A DNA stretch of 64,000 nucleotides from Turicibacter faecis (GTDB lineage: Bacteria > Bacillota_I > Bacilli_A > MOL361 > Turicibacteraceae): the NCBI RefSeq assembly GCF_037076425.1, contig NZ_AP028127.1, forward strand, positions 1,804,501 to 1,868,500. The letters are read 5' to 3'. Positions within the stretch are counted from its first letter, which is position 1. Every line of letters begins with the position of its first letter. The position numbers were made by a program, and so were the translations under genes. The notes under the pieces are model-generated. The model saw only the letters and a program-made list of their open reading frames with translations. It was not told where the DNA came from and did no database searches. Of this stretch, positions 41,757-51,884 are shown one piece after another.

Positions 41757-44700
41757 TTAACCTCTCCTTTTATTCTTACGACCTTTCATTCCGATCAGTC
41801 CCGAAATGATTGATAAAGCCCCTGCTACTCCAAGTGCTCCATTTAATCCTGTCTTAGGTGGCATGCCTTGATCTTGATTCTCAAGTTGTTCCGATTCACC
41901 TGGTTGCCCTGGATTCTCTGGTTGCCCTGGTAACTCAGGCTGTTCTGGTTCACCCGGTTGTCCTGGGTTTTCAGGTTGTTCTGGTTCACTTGGCTGCCCT
42001 GGATTTTCAGGCTGTTCTGGTTCACCTGGTTGTCCTGGATTTTCAGGCTGTTCTGGTTCACCTGGTTGTCCTGGATTTTCAGGTTGTTCTGGTTCACCTG
42101 GTTGCCCTGGATTTTCAGGTTGTTCTGGTTCACCTGGTTGCCCTGGATTCTCAGGCTGTTCTGGTTCACCTGGTTGTTCCGGTTCACCTGGTTGCCCTGG
42201 GTTCTCAGGCTGTTCCGGTTCACTTGGTTGCCCTGGATTTTCAGGTTGTTCTGGATTTTCGGGTTGTTCTGGTTCACTTGGCTGTCCTGGGTTCTCAGGT
42301 TGTTCTGGTTCACCTGGTTGTCCTGGATTTTCAGGCTGTTCCGGTTCACCTGGTTGCCCTGGATTTTCAGGCTGTTCCGGTTCACTTGGTTGCCCTGGAT
42401 TTTCAGGTTGATTCGAATTTTCAACAAGTGAATCTAAGTAATCCAAGATTGCCGTTTGCTCCGATTTAACATGAAATACGAAATAGTACGTTTCATGGCC
42501 GTTGCTTAACTCTAAGGCGTAACATAAATCATTCTCTACCTCTAGGACACTTACTTTTAACGTATAACGGTCTAACATGTTATCTATCATTTGGGATAAA
42601 TCATCCACCGTCGCAAGCTCATTGATATTGAAATGCAAAGGGGCATCTGCCGTTGCATTTCCCATCACCGGAATTAAAAGATCTAAATTAATAAGATCCA
42701 CTATTTCATCCGGAATGAAGTAGTCATTCACCGTATCTGCAACTATCCAATCTACTTTAGCTGTTGTTGTTCCTTCATTTCCGTAATCATCTACATATTC
42801 AAACGTAAATTCACCATTTTCAGTGAAAACATATGATGCCGATCCATCATTATTTGTCACTGTAATTTCTTTGCCGTTAATCGCTTTTACTTGCACATCC
42901 TCAGTTATTAACGTTGCTGTAACCGGCTGAGTCGTACTCTCCATCGTACTATAAGTCACATCTAATATTGGCTTCTCTTTATTAATCCATGTGACCTTTG
43001 CGGTAAACTCGCTTCTATTACCAGCCTTATCTTTAATAATAAACGTAAATTCTCCGTTTTCTGTAAATTCATACGTCGATTCCCCATTATTATTTTCAAC
43101 CGTAATCTCTTCATCGCTCATTAGCGTTGCAGTCACATTCTGATTTGTTTTCTGCTCACAATTATATGAAATCGTCGCCGTTGGGGCTACCTTATCAATC
43201 CAATCAACTGTCGCTTCATATGTAAATTGTTTTCCAGTCGGTGATTGATAAGTAAAAGTATAGCTTCCATTTTGAGTGAATAGATGGGTAGCCTCTCCTA
43301 TTACCGTATAGCCTTCAGGTAATTGAAGAGTTGCTAAGACATCCTGATTCGTTAACTGCTCGATATTATAGTTAACTGATACTTGCGGTTCAACCTCTTT
43401 CGTTGTATCTTCAAAGAAATTAAACATTCTACCTGAAACAAACTCATTCGGACGCGCACCATGCGTACTCACTGCATGGAACATGACATATTTTGTTAAC
43501 GTTGGCTCATTTAAATTTAAAGTCTTCCATCCATTAGTATTTGGTAAATGACGAATTTCTGTATTCTTTTCCCAATTCACACCATCCATACTCGTATAGA
43601 TATCTACATCTTTTAGTTTTCCATTTCCACCGTCACCAAAATAATCAATAGACGTTAAATATTTAGGCTGATTAAATTGAACTGAATAATACTTATCTTT
43701 TTCACCACTAAATGAATTGTGCCAACCGGTGTAAATATTTCCGTCAAGCATATTAATCGCCGCATGTTCCGTATCATTATTTTGAGAAGAATATAAATAA
43801 AGTGAGACATTTTCTAATGGAATATACGTTCTATCTGCTTGTTCAACATCTTCTGTAAACTGACAGTCCGTCATCTCACTTTGTAGGGCTGTTCCCGAGG
43901 CACGATATCTAATTTTTAATGTTCGATTGCCTGTCAAACGTTCATCTTCATATAAAGTCCATGTTTGACCGCCATCCTCACTGTATTCAAGCGGAACAAT
44001 AGCTCCCTTAATTTGATTTTCAAGATCATTGACATAAATGTTAGGGGTTTGCTGCTTAGTAATATCAATCGTATAAATTTCTGATGTCCCTACAAGTGAA
44101 ATTTGAATATCATCAGTCGCATTAATTTGTTGTAACTCTTTTTCTGATAATGTAACCTCTTTGTCACCCGTTTCCTTTTTCGTTTGCCAATTATCTAAAC
44201 TATATTCCCAACGAATGTTTGAATTAGCATAAGCTTCATCAATCTTAATCTTCCCAGCATTTTCTCCATCAAATGAAAATGAAGCCAACTCCGTTGTATA
44301 ATCACCTAATAAATATTTAGCGACACTTATACATTCATTAGGTTGAGTTGAATCTGAAGCTGTTGCTTGAGTAGCTCTTTGTAACGTTGTTGTTCTTAAC
44401 ATATCAAAGACAACTTTATCCGTATCATCTGTCATAAAGGGGTCCATTAAATTCATTAAATCAACAAATGGCAACGGGAAATAAGTTAAACCATTCGCTA
44501 CCTTTTGAGCTAATCGTAAATAATCTGCACTTGTTTTACTGTCTACTTTGTTATAAGTCTCAATTAATCCTACTAATGTATCTAAATTATAATTTTGAAC
44601 TTGGAGTGCCTTTTCATAAATTTCTTCCTGCTTTGTTGGCTCAGATTCATATGATTTAGCTAATAAATTATAATAAGAGGCTGTGATATAATCCGCATAA

Positions 44701-46382
44701 TGATTTAAGGCGTGTTGGGCTAAAAGTACGTAACTGACATTAAAATAAGAAACCCACTTGCTTGTTTTTGATCCCCATCCTAAAAGTAGGCGTTCACCCT
44801 TTTCAGATTCTCTAAAACCTGAAATATCATTTTGGATAACCCAGGTTCCCTGTCCATTACTATTTTCTCTATAAGATAGCGTTGCTCCATGGCCTGGCTG
44901 ACCAATTCCGGCAGAAGGGATTCCAAATACTTGTCCCAAATTAGCATACGTTTTTGCTAGTCCCCCACAAACGGAACCATCTTCAAACACCATCCAAAGC
45001 TTATGAACCCCTCTTTGTCCATATCCTGTTAACGAGCTAATGTTATATTTATTGTTCCACATCTCATAATTTTCTTCTAAATAAAACTTTTCATCATTAT
45101 AATTATAACCATCTGTATATTCAATATATTCATAAGCATCTAAATGATTTTTACCGTTTACTTTTCTTGCCAAAGCCGTATCAATCAACCAATTAATTTC
45201 TTCATCGTCAATTTTGTTATCTGTCACCCATCGCATTAATTCAATCGGTAAATTTTTAAATAATTTGGCATCTCCACCTTCGGCTATACGTCCATTTAAA
45301 TAATTTTCTTTATAAATTTTATATCGCTCAACGGCATTCGAAGGAGTACCATTTCCTGTCCACAATCTTATAGTCTGTGCATGACTCAACGAAAGAGAAA
45401 GCGCTAATTTTAAATAAAATTCTCCATTTACTGGGTCTTCAAAATCATCTTTATATTCATGGTATAGCTGAGTTAGCACATCCATGGATTGAACATAAGA
45501 TCCAGATTTCTCAATTTCACCCCCCATAATATATAATTCTAAAACATGCGGGTGATTCAAAAGCCAAGTGATCGTATTTTTATGATCATCGCTTTTAGCA
45601 ATAAGTTTTTGAAGGGTATAAAATCCTACTCGTTGCGTCAGCGTTCTTTTTAAGACTAATTCTTTAATTTCATCCGTCAATTGATGACTTTCATTGTACT
45701 TTTCTCGGATGATTTTATCATAATCTGAAACACTTTTAACCCCTTGAAGGTACTCAGACGAAATATCATAATCAGGTACCATGATACGTGGAGCGGCATA
45801 AACAGAATGGTCGTTTCCATTTGAACCATTATCATCAGCATAAAGTTTTAAATAATTTGCCCCTGTAATATCAATATCAATAAAGACTGCATGATCATTC
45901 CCTTTAAGAACATCCGTCTCAAACTTTTCTTCCCAATTTTGACCATCAACAGAAGTTAAAACTTTAAACTTTACTCCATTTCCTCTATCGCCTTGAGATT
46001 TATCCACCCCAACATAAGTCGTAAATCGTGAATATTGATTTGAATAATGAGAGACATCAAATACAACAGTTGATGTGGCATGTGCCGTTATCCCCTTATT
46101 GAACTCTAGTGCTTCGCCATCTACATTAAGCTTAATGGTTCCACCCTCTAAAGTTTGATCTAATTTTATGTCCCCCCATGCAGTATGAGATAAATTCGAC
46201 ATATAGCCCATATCTGATAAATACATAAATTGAGTATTATTATTTGGTGTATTCACTGATAGGCTAACTTCATTATTTTTATACGGAATAGCATGCGCCT
46301 CTACCTGTTTATTATTAATTAACGTTGTTGTCGAAAGGGTCGTGATGACAACGGCAACTGTTTTCTTTTTAAGTTTTTTCAT
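41757..46382 (-). CDS. wall-anchored giant protein with NPCBM, transglutaminase-like and F5/8C domains
   Basis: A 1541-residue exported protein. After the signal peptide comes an NPCBM-type sugar-binding domain (about 35-205; GITAHATSTVVFDVS). A helical region leads to a likely transglutaminase or papain-like core near 460-510: GSVCGGLAKTYANL, FGIPSAGIGQPGHGA and WVIQND supply Cys, His and Asn/Asp. Then come a discoidin (F5/8C) domain (850-980), three Ig-like repeats (about 990-1215), a small globular domain and a long PGQPGEPEQPEN repeat. The C terminus has the sorting signal MPPKTG, a hydrophobic helix and RKNKRRG. It probably binds host or own glycans and may crosslink protein. ATG 46382 has AAAGGAGG 8 nt upstream. 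Confidence 0.82.
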   Translation of the reverse strand: MKKLKKKTVAVVITTLSTTTLINNKQVEAHAIPYKNNEVSLSVNTPNNNTQFMYLSDMGYMSNLSHTAWGDIKLDQTLEGGTIKLNVDGEALEFNKGITAHATSTVVFDVSHYSNQYSRFTTYVGVDKSQGDRGNGVKFKVLTSVDGQNWEEKFETDVLKGNDHAVFIDIDITGANYLKLYADDNGSNGNDHSVYAAPRIMVPDYDISSEYLQGVKSVSDYDKIIREKYNESHQLTDEIKELVLKRTLTQRVGFYTLQKLIAKSDDHKNTITWLLNHPHVLELYIMGGEIEKSGSYVQSMDVLTQLYHEYKDDFEDPVNGEFYLKLALSLSLSHAQTIRLWTGNGTPSNAVERYKIYKENYLNGRIAEGGDAKLFKNLPIELMRWVTDNKIDDEEINWLIDTALARKVNGKNHLDAYEYIEYTDGYNYNDEKFYLEENYEMWNNKYNISSLTGYGQRGVHKLWMVFEDGSVCGGLAKTYANLGQVFGIPSAGIGQPGHGATLSYRENSNGQGTWVIQNDISGFRESEKGERLLLGWGSKTSKWVSYFNVSYVLLAQHALNHYADYITASYYNLLAKSYESEPTKQEEIYEKALQVQNYNLDTLVGLIETYNKVDSKTSADYLRLAQKVANGLTYFPLPFVDLMNLMDPFMTDDTDKVVFDMLRTTTLQRATQATASDSTQPNECISVAKYLLGDYTTELASFSFDGENAGKIKIDEAYANSNIRWEYSLDNWQTKKETGDKEVTLSEKELQQINATDDIQISLVGTSEIYTIDITKQQTPNIYVNDLENQIKGAIVPLEYSEDGGQTWTLYEDERLTGNRTLKIRYRASGTALQSEMTDCQFTEDVEQADRTYIPLENVSLYLYSSQNNDTEHAAINMLDGNIYTGWHNSFSGEKDKYYSVQFNQPKYLTSIDYFGDGGNGKLKDVDIYTSMDGVNWEKNTEIRHLPNTNGWKTLNLNEPTLTKYVMFHAVSTHGARPNEFVSGRMFNFFEDTTKEVEPQVSVNYNIEQLTNQDVLATLQLPEGYTVIGEATHLFTQNGSYTFTYQSPTGKQFTYEATVDWIDKVAPTATISYNCEQKTNQNVTATLMSDEEITVENNNGESTYEFTENGEFTFIIKDKAGNRSEFTAKVTWINKEKPILDVTYSTMESTTQPVTATLITEDVQVKAINGKEITVTNNDGSASYVFTENGEFTFEYVDDYGNEGTTTAKVDWIVADTVNDYFIPDEIVDLINLDLLIPVMGNATADAPLHFNINELATVDDLSQMIDNMLDRYTLKVSVLEVENDLCYALELSNGHETYYFVFHVKSEQTAILDYLDSLVENSNQPENPGQPSEPEQPENPGQPGEPEQPENPGQPGEPEQPENPGQPSEPEQPENPEQPENPGQPSEPEQPENPGQPGEPEQPGEPEQPENPGQPGEPEQPENPGQPGEPEQPENPGQPGEPEQPENPGQPGEPEQPENPGQPSEPEQPENPGQPGEPEQPELPGQPENPGQPGESEQLENQDQGMPPKTGLNGALGVAGALSIISGLIGMKGRKNKRRG
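41880..42413 (-). repeat. 36-bp tandem repeat coding for PGQPGEPEQPEN
   Basis: About fourteen 12-codon units, some shortened to 6 or 9 codons (for example PENPEQPEN and PGEPEQPGEPEQ), which points to slippage or recombination. Units differ mainly by PGQPGE versus PGQPSE and by synonymous changes. Other frames on both strands are also open here, which explains several long spurious frames. Confidence 0.95.
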
Positions 46383-47183
46383 AGTGCAATCCTCCTTTAT
46401 GAATTTATGATAAAACTTTTGCAAATTCGTCTGATTGACCATCACTTAGAAACATCATCTGTTCACAAGTTGAGTAACTCGCTCTTTGTTTTCACGTATC
46501 ACCTTCTTAGTAAAGAGACAACACCCTCTATTTAACATATCGCCCGGTTGATCACCATAGATTCAATGATAAATTTAGTACCTCTAGTTTTTGAGTGAAG
46601 ATTCTACTTTCCCCCCTCTATAAATAATACCTTTCATTAATAATATCCCCTTTACCCTCAAGTCAAATTTCTCTTAAAAAATGGGTGTATCTTTTTCTAC
46701 AGCAAATTCATTTTTTAACGTTCTTCAACAAACAACTCCTATGCACCAAGAAAGAATCCATGAAACCACTCGTGTTCATCGAGATGAATCACCGCAGATT
46801 TTCACCGACTAGCTAGCCATTATTTAGCTTTTCGTTCAGCAAACTCCCGAGAGGATATAAAGAATCATTTCCTCAAAAATCCTAGTTCGAGCGTATCAGA
46901 TTTTGTCTAATTCCATCGAATATTTTAGCACAATTTTTTAAATAAGAGAATACTATCTTCCATAGAAATGGGTTTAAACAAAAAAGTTCTCGTCGATATA
47001 AAGACGAGAACTTTTTCTCTAATCAAAATGTTTCAAATATAGTTATGATTAGTTGTCATTAACGAAGGGAACTCAATATTTATCCTCATTTAATCTCCCT
47101 TCTAATGGATAGACTTTTCTTACTGAAAAATTAAAGACTAATTTTCAAAAAAAGTATCGGCTACCCAAAGGCTTTTCTACCGC
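46383..47183. other. 800-nt intergenic region without a recognisable gene
   Basis: The region is AT-rich with no frame that has a ribosome-binding site. It must contain the promoter of the surface protein gene (minus). A bidirectional terminator (AAAAAGTTCTCGTC at 46981-46994 pairs with GACGAGAACTTTTT at 47003-47016) lies about 170 nt beyond the stop codon of the SNF2 gene. The stretch 46620-46960 looks like decayed DNA; short frames such as MHQERIHETTRVHRDE have no support. Confidence 0.6.
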
Positions 47184-50100
47184 CTAAGCCTCAAATAACC
47201 CTTCGATATCTTCCATTGAAAGATGTGTAATAAACGTTTCACCCTCTTTGACGAGTGAATCCGATAACTCTAACTTTTGTTGTTGTAACTTCTCAATCTT
47301 CTCTTCAATCGTATCCTTCGCAATCAACTTATACACCTGTACCTTATTCTGTTGACCCATTCGGTACGCACGGTCTGTCGCCTGATTTTGGGCACTCATA
47401 TTCCACCATGGGTCATAATGAATCACGACATCAGCTCCCGTTAAGTTGAGCCCCGTTCCACCTGCTTTTAGGGAAATTAAGAAGACGTCTCCTTCCCCAT
47501 CATTGAAACGAGTGGCTAACTCCATGCGTCGTTCTGATTTTGTTTCACCCGTCAATGTAAAATATGAAATTCCTAACGCATCAAGTTTCGGTGCCATTAA
47601 ATCAAACATTGATGTAAACTGTGAGAACAATAAGATGCGATGGCCACTTTCTTTACATTCTTGAATAAGTTCTAAACATAAATTTAATTTCGCGCTTTCA
47701 GCATGATAGTCCTCTAAATAAAGGGCAGGATGGCAACAAAGTTGGCGAAGTCGTGTTAACATAGAAAGCATCTTCATACGGCCTGCTCCATCGCCGCTTT
47801 CTCCTAACTGTGATTTCAGTTCCTGATTCATACTAACAAGCGTCGCCTCATACAACTTGCGTTGCTCTTTTTCTAACTCACAATAAACAACTGACTCTAC
47901 TTTATCTGGTAACTCGGTTAACACCTCTTTTTTCAAGCGTCGTAAAATAAACGGTGCCACAAGTTGATGAACACGGGTTAATAACTTCTCATCTTTATCC
48001 CTAATAATTGGATTCTCGTATTGCTTTTTAAACTTCGAGTAACTTAATAAATACCCTGGTAAAATAAAATCAAAAATCGACCAGACATCCGCAATCGAAT
48101 TTTCAAGCGGTGTTCCTGTTAACGCGAATCGAACGTCACCTTCTAACTTTTTCACCGCTTTGGCGTTTTGGGTCACTTGATTTTTAATATAATGGGCCTC
48201 ATCTAAAATGACGTAACGGAAGGCGGATTGATATTCCTTAATGTCTCGTCTTAATAAATCGTATGACGTTAAAACAACATCATAATCATTTAAATTCTGT
48301 AATTTTTCACTCCGTTGCGTAGCGGTTCCCGTAAGTGTTAGCACTCGCATATCCGGCGCAAATCGTTCAAACTCTGCAGCCCAGTTAAACACAAGCGAGC
48401 TTGGCATCACGATTAAACTCGGTTTCTCTTGACCGCCCTCATACTCCGCACACAACATAGCAATAACCTGAAGCGTCTTTCCAAGCCCCATATCATCTGC
48501 TAAAATACCGCCCATTCCATAGTCCGCCAGTGTTTTCAACCATCGATATCCTGTTTCTTGATACGGTCTTAGCGTTGCCTTTAATCCACTAGGAAACTCA
48601 TATTCCATTTCATCTATTTGTTCAAAATCATTGACTAGTTGTCGAAAGGCCTTATTTTTCTTCGACTTAATCCCATTTTTTTCAAGAATTCGTTCTAAAT
48701 AAAGGGCACGATATTTTGAGAGCTTAATTTCCTCTTGTTTTAAATCCTCCTCAGTTAACTCTAAATCTTCTACTAAATTAAAGAAAGATTGCATCGATTC
48801 TGAATCTAATTGTAAGAAACTTCCATCCTTTAAGCGATGATATTTCTTTTTCAATCGATATTGGGCCAACACATCGTTGTACTCTGCTAAATCAAAAGAT
48901 AAATCTTCTAGCTTAAATGTCATCAAATCACTCTGTAAACGAACCCCCACCGAAATGTTAGAGGTTGTTTTTGCGCTCATCCCTTTAAATTTATCCGTGA
49001 CATTCACCTCATGACGCGTCATTAAAGCCGTAACCCCAAGTCTTACAAATTGATAAATTTGGGCATCATCACGTAACACGAGCTTATCTTCCTCTCGCTC
49101 AAACGCATAGGCATTCAACGTATTCATTAAATCTGCTTCTTTTACCTTATCTCGAATCACGTTCGATGGAATATCTTCGGTCAGTGGGTGATACGTCCGC
49201 TTGTTGTAATCATATTCGATTTTAGCCTCGACCTCTAACGCTTCATTCAAATCAAGATAAACTTTACTATCAAGCTGAGGAACGCTATACCTCTGTTCTA
49301 AATAAGCAATACTTTCTTCTGTTAAATAAGGTTTAATTTTGGGGTATACGAGCGACAAAAACTCAGGAAGTTGATCTTTGATTATCTTTAATTTTCCCCC
49401 TAAAGCAACTACCTGTTTGAGGATAGGGAATGCATCCCGTGAAAAATCCCGGCTAAATGGAGCACATACCTCCTGTGTGACAATAAATGGGATTCCTTTT
49501 AGTCCATGGAATAAAAAATTTGTCTGGTTAGGAGACAGTACAATGCCCCCTCCTTTAATCGCCTCCACTTTAAACCCTAGGTTGGGTGCTTCATTGCTCA
49601 TCAAAACAGACTTAAATTCATGTTTTTCAACCAGACACGTAAGACGCTTTCCTAAAAATAACTGATGAAATTCTACTAATTTGGCTTGACTTAAAAAGAC
49701 CCCTCGACGGGCTGGCAAGTGTAAATCGTATTGATCCGCATACGATTGTTGATCTTCAACAATCCCTCGAACAAACTCTAACAGGGTCAATGATTCCGGC
49801 GTAAATAAATCCAGCTGATGATTAAACGTTAATTCCTTCCCATAATGGAATTCTTGTTGATTCTCAACATACTGAATAAATTTAAAGATATCTTTCACCA
49901 CATACAATCGTTTGCGACCAATCTGTAATTCTAAATGAACTTCATTATTCTCAAATCGTAATCTTGGAACTAACTGAACTAACTCCTCATCAGAATATTT
50001 AATTGATGTAACACTAGAAAGCGATTCTTCATACTCATTAAATAGTTCAGTAACTAGCCGTTTTTGTAAAAATGTTTCTAACGATTCCCACTTTATTTTC

Positions 50101-50423
50101 TTTGGAGATGTCTGTTGTTGTTTAGCATACATTAACACGGCAACCGTATGTCGGCAAAACTCCCCATTTTCTCCATAAAGCGGGCAACCACACCAGAGCG
50201 TCCTTAAATCACCCGATTTATCAAACTGTAACTCTACCTCCAAACGGTGACCCCAGTCTTCGATATACGCGAGAATTTTATATTTATAAATAGAATCCTC
50301 ATTAACTTTAACGGCATAAAACTCTTTAATAGCACCATTCTCTAAGAGAATCTGTCCCTCCACATAGGTCAACTCGCTGCCTGCCACCTGCTTAATGATG
50401 GGTTCCGTAATCTTTAATTTCAT
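47184..50423 (-). CDS. SNF2-family helicase with SWIM zinc finger
   Basis: A 1079-residue DNA-dependent ATPase of the SWI2/SNF2 superfamily (HepA/RapA-like). A SWIM zinc finger lies at residues 78-92 (C78, C80, C90, H92). A long middle region leads to the helicase core: GILADDMGLGKTLQ (Walker A, about 640), VLTSYDLL, DEAH in VILDEAHYIKN (about 735), ALTGTPLEN, then the C-terminal lobe with SQFTSMFD, SLKAGGTGLNL and DRAYRMGQ. Such proteins remodel protein-DNA or RNA polymerase complexes. It is common in Bacillota genomes and is not necessarily part of the nearby defence genes. ATG follows AGGAGG. Confidence 0.93.
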   Translation of the reverse strand: MKLKITEPIIKQVAGSELTYVEGQILLENGAIKEFYAVKVNEDSIYKYKILAYIEDWGHRLEVELQFDKSGDLRTLWCGCPLYGENGEFCRHTVAVLMYAKQQQTSPKKIKWESLETFLQKRLVTELFNEYEESLSSVTSIKYSDEELVQLVPRLRFENNEVHLELQIGRKRLYVVKDIFKFIQYVENQQEFHYGKELTFNHQLDLFTPESLTLLEFVRGIVEDQQSYADQYDLHLPARRGVFLSQAKLVEFHQLFLGKRLTCLVEKHEFKSVLMSNEAPNLGFKVEAIKGGGIVLSPNQTNFLFHGLKGIPFIVTQEVCAPFSRDFSRDAFPILKQVVALGGKLKIIKDQLPEFLSLVYPKIKPYLTEESIAYLEQRYSVPQLDSKVYLDLNEALEVEAKIEYDYNKRTYHPLTEDIPSNVIRDKVKEADLMNTLNAYAFEREEDKLVLRDDAQIYQFVRLGVTALMTRHEVNVTDKFKGMSAKTTSNISVGVRLQSDLMTFKLEDLSFDLAEYNDVLAQYRLKKKYHRLKDGSFLQLDSESMQSFFNLVEDLELTEEDLKQEEIKLSKYRALYLERILEKNGIKSKKNKAFRQLVNDFEQIDEMEYEFPSGLKATLRPYQETGYRWLKTLADYGMGGILADDMGLGKTLQVIAMLCAEYEGGQEKPSLIVMPSSLVFNWAAEFERFAPDMRVLTLTGTATQRSEKLQNLNDYDVVLTSYDLLRRDIKEYQSAFRYVILDEAHYIKNQVTQNAKAVKKLEGDVRFALTGTPLENSIADVWSIFDFILPGYLLSYSKFKKQYENPIIRDKDEKLLTRVHQLVAPFILRRLKKEVLTELPDKVESVVYCELEKEQRKLYEATLVSMNQELKSQLGESGDGAGRMKMLSMLTRLRQLCCHPALYLEDYHAESAKLNLCLELIQECKESGHRILLFSQFTSMFDLMAPKLDALGISYFTLTGETKSERRMELATRFNDGEGDVFLISLKAGGTGLNLTGADVVIHYDPWWNMSAQNQATDRAYRMGQQNKVQVYKLIAKDTIEEKIEKLQQQKLELSDSLVKEGETFITHLSMEDIEGLFEA

Positions 50424-50495
50424 TCAAATTCCTCCTAAATTATCTCCATTATATCAATTATAGTTCCTTCATGACAAATTCAAACATCATTCCAT

Positions 50496-50522
50496 AAAAA
50501 AAGAACCTTTTCAAGGCTCTTA
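50496..50522 (-). terminator. terminator of the fic gene
   Basis: AAGAGCC pairs with GGTTCTT, followed by a run of seven T on the minus strand. Confidence 0.7.
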
Positions 50523-50605
50523 AGACTAAAGGTCTCTCTACACTAATCAAGAAATATCCCCTCAGTTCATTAAATCAATCATCTATTTAGCAATTTCTAA
50601 CTCGC

Positions 50606-51685
50606 TTAGTAATATAAACTATTACCAATAAACACCTCGTATATTCTCTTGTATCTATACTCTTTATAGCGACCTTTTGAAATATCCTCCAAAATCCCTA
50701 ATTCAATGAGTCTATTAATGTTTTTCGTCAAGGTATTTTTTGAGACACCTGTCTGTTCTTCGATATATTTTTTCGTAAAGACGACTTCCTTCATCATTAA
50801 TGGAACAATTCGATAAATCGTACTTCCTCCGATAACTTTAATAGCCTCCATATCTTCACGATAAATTTTCTTAATAATTTCTAATTTGCGAATATAGTTT
50901 CCACATTGATCAATAACACACTGCAAGAAGAACTTAATAAACGCCTCAATATTTCCCTGTCTAGTCTGCATAAGCGCCCTTTGATAACCTAATTTATTCA
51001 CTTCGATAATTTCAGAAAGATAAAGCATGGGGCGATCACCTTTTAAATACGCCATTTGAATAGGAATTAAGGCTCTCCCTAGACGGCCATTCCCGTCCTG
51101 ATAAGGATGAATCGTTTCAAACTGAGCATGAGAAATGGCAACATTAATTAAAATTGGATCCAAAAAAGCATCATTCATATATTCATATAAATTCATTAAT
51201 GATTCAATAACATCCTCCGGTTTGGGTGGAATGAATGTTGCCTGATCAATCCCAGCATTTCGAGGGCCAATCCAATTTTGTCTATCTCTTATAATTCCAG
51301 GAGATTTTTTTGAACCACGGCCACTATTTAAAATAATTCGGTGCATTTCATTAACCAAATTTAAGCTTATTCCTTTTTTCGAAACTGCTTGATACGCATA
51401 TTCAACCGCCTGTTTTAAATTTTTTATTTCGATACTATCGTCGCTTTCCCCCATTAATTCCAACGAAAAGATATCTTCATATGAAATCTGAGTTCCTTCA
51501 ATCTGCGTCGACTTATAACTCTCACTAATTAAAATCGAATTTAAGAAGAGTTCTGCTTCAAAGTCTAACGTATTTAAAAGAGCCTTATACTCCCCATACT
51601 TTTCAGAAGCTTCATTTAATAAAAATAATAACTCTTGATCAACCTTATATTTTAATGGTAAAGCAGGAACATTATAAGGATTCAT
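50606..51685 (-). CDS. Fic domain protein (AMP-transferase) with N-terminal inhibitory motif and winged helix
   Basis: A 359-residue Fic enzyme that would transfer AMP from ATP to a protein hydroxyl. The catalytic loop is complete: HPYQDGNGR at 193-201, with H193 as base. The inhibitory motif [S/T]xxxE[G/N] is present at the N terminus (S59 to E63-G64 in STQIEGT), which places it among class II, self-inhibited Fic proteins. A Fic/DOC N-terminal helical domain precedes the core, and the last 80 residues (TGVSKNTLTKNINRLIELG) form a winged helix, so it may bind DNA or regulate itself. It is monocistronic. The target is unknown, and a toxin role is possible. Confidence 0.93.
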   Translation of the reverse strand: MNPYNVPALPLKYKVDQELLFLLNEASEKYGEYKALLNTLDFEAELFLNSILISESYKSTQIEGTQISYEDIFSLELMGESDDSIEIKNLKQAVEYAYQAVSKKGISLNLVNEMHRIILNSGRGSKKSPGIIRDRQNWIGPRNAGIDQATFIPPKPEDVIESLMNLYEYMNDAFLDPILINVAISHAQFETIHPYQDGNGRLGRALIPIQMAYLKGDRPMLYLSEIIEVNKLGYQRALMQTRQGNIEAFIKFFLQCVIDQCGNYIRKLEIIKKIYREDMEAIKVIGGSTIYRIVPLMMKEVVFTKKYIEEQTGVSKNTLTKNINRLIELGILEDISKGRYKEYRYKRIYEVFIGNSLYY

Positions 51686-51837
51686 ACAACCACTCCTTCT
51701 GATTGGTTAAAACAGCTTTTATCCATAAAAATGAACATTACCTCTATTATATATCAAGAATAGATCAATTTTCATTAAAAATTAAACTTTTATAGTCTTT
51801 AAAACACATTGTTAAGGAAATAATGAGCTTAACATAT

Positions 51838-51872
51838 AAAAAAAACCTTAACTCTATAAAAGTTAAGGTTAA
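51838..51872 (-). terminator. terminator of the Septu operon
   Basis: AACCTTAACT pairs with AGTTAAGGTT (perfect apart from the loop), followed by TTTTTTTT on the minus strand, 13 nt after the ptuB stop. Confidence 0.88.
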
Positions 51873-51884
51873 ATAAAATTGCCG

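Noticed and set aside
41880-42413. Regularly repeated 36-bp units as a CRISPR array
   Set aside because: The units are directly adjacent with no unique spacers and are in frame within a long gene.
41858-42469. Long open frames on the opposite strand and other frames over the surface-protein repeat (up to 203 codons)
   Set aside because: They result from the 36-bp repeat, which has no stop in several frames. No ribosome-binding site is present and the composition is low complexity; the minus-strand PGQPGEPEQPEN frame is the coding one.
46620-46960. Small plus-strand peptide frame (MHQERIHETTRVHRDE)
   Set aside because: No ribosome-binding site and no match to a family that I know; probably random or decayed sequence.
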